Shown here piece after piece: positions 7,204 to 7,393 of a DNA stretch of 7,393 nt. The translations under genes and the position numbers were made by a program. The DNA lies in assembly GCF_002811955.1 (NCBI RefSeq), contig NZ_NPEF01000191.1, positions 1 to 7,393 of the forward strand. Reading direction: 5' to 3'. Within the stretch, counting starts at the first letter, position 1; every line of letters begins with the position of its first letter. The notes under the pieces were generated by a model. It did not search any database. It was not told where the DNA came from and saw nothing but the letters and a program-made list of their open reading frames with translations. This stretch comes from Leptospira ellisii. GTDB lineage: Bacteria > Spirochaetota > Leptospiria > Leptospirales > Leptospiraceae.

Positions 7204-7393
7204 TGGGATTAATCGACCAAGACACAATTGACTTAGGTTCGGGGAATAAAATTCTCACTTTGAGTTTTAATAATCCGGAATCCAGAAATTCTATGACACG
7301 TGAAATGGGCTTGGAATTTAAAAAAATTATCGTGGAATATTTTCTTTCCGGACAGAAAGTGGGGTACAGGATCACGGACGAAGGCAAGGGATT
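7203..7393 (+). CDS. N-terminal fragment of a crotonase-superfamily protein (enoyl-CoA hydratase/isomerase family)
   Basis: An open frame starts with the ATG at 7203, overlapping the preceding stop, and runs off the window after 63 full codons. The segment [20 protein letters not shown] (residues 16-35) matches the classic crotonase N-terminus: a strand, then N-x-P-E-x-R-N-x-M-T and a helix. The final YRITDEGKG, with a last partial codon TT that would be Phe or Leu, fits the conserved strand and loop that leads to the oxyanion-hole F-S/C-A-G motif, which lies beyond the edge. Enzymes of this superfamily act on acyl-CoA thioesters by hydration, isomerisation or hydrolysis; which reaction cannot be told from this part. 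GGAG at 7185-7188 is 14 bases upstream, rather far, so translational coupling probably helps. Confidence 0.75.
   Translation, partial: MGLIDQDTIDLGSGNKILTLSFNNPESRNSMTREMGLEFKKIIVEYFLSGQKVGYRITDEGKG

Noticed and set aside
7007..7387. Minus-strand open frame of 126 codons at the right end
   Set aside because: It is antisense to the end of the hypothetical gene and to the crotonase-like frame. The latter has a recognisable N-terminal motif and an overlapping start, so the minus frame is a shadow.
7290..7393. Possible frameshift in the crotonase-like frame after the run of A
   Set aside because: The continuing frame reads YRITDEGKG, which aligns with the expected crotonase strand before the oxyanion hole; the other two frames do not.

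Overview
The window looks like a chromosomal stretch of a spirochaete of the genus Leptospira. The evidence is the gene content: a PilZ/GAF-like protein of a type I associate with Leptospira, secreted TPR proteins with no close textbook relatives, and MtnC. TTG and GTG starts and mixed Shine-Dalgarno strength fit this assignment. Hand-counted GC of sampled 60-base lines runs from 34/60 (121-180) and 27/60 (2101-2160) down to 20/60 (6721-6780). That is fairly high for the genus in most of the window and drops at the right end. The genus is an inference from remembered protein character; no search was run. There are no tRNA or rRNA genes, insertion sequences, CRISPR arrays or phage genes.

Left part (1-1437): the 3' end of a gene for a C-terminally membrane-anchored, beta-rich extracytoplasmic protein converges on a minus-strand monoacylglycerol-lipase-type alpha/beta hydrolase. 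An AT-rich imperfect hairpin lies between them.

Middle (1699-3792): a two-gene plus-strand unit holds an MFS transporter (Spinster-like features) and, starting on the base after its stop codon, mtnC, the enolase-phosphatase of methionine salvage. A short spacer with a weak T-tract terminator candidate and a leader hairpin separates it from a secreted TPR protein (3917-5110).

Right part (5102-7393): the TPR gene overlaps tail to tail by 9 bp with a minus-strand gene whose 425-residue product carries what reads as a PilZ domain cut in two by a GAF-like insertion. This is the most interesting protein here. Across an AT-richer divergent spacer with a recurring GTCGGAAYT word lies an unrecognised 175-residue gene. 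Its stop codon overlaps the start of a gene truncated by the window edge, whose N-terminus matches the crotonase (enoyl-CoA hydratase/isomerase) pattern.

Taken together this is mostly housekeeping and lineage-specific chromosome: lipid ester hydrolysis, transport, methionine salvage, probable cyclic-di-GMP-type sensing and acyl-CoA metabolism. I see no defence system, mobile element or clearly new multi-gene system. The split PilZ architecture and the small unknown gene coupled to the crotonase are the best leads.
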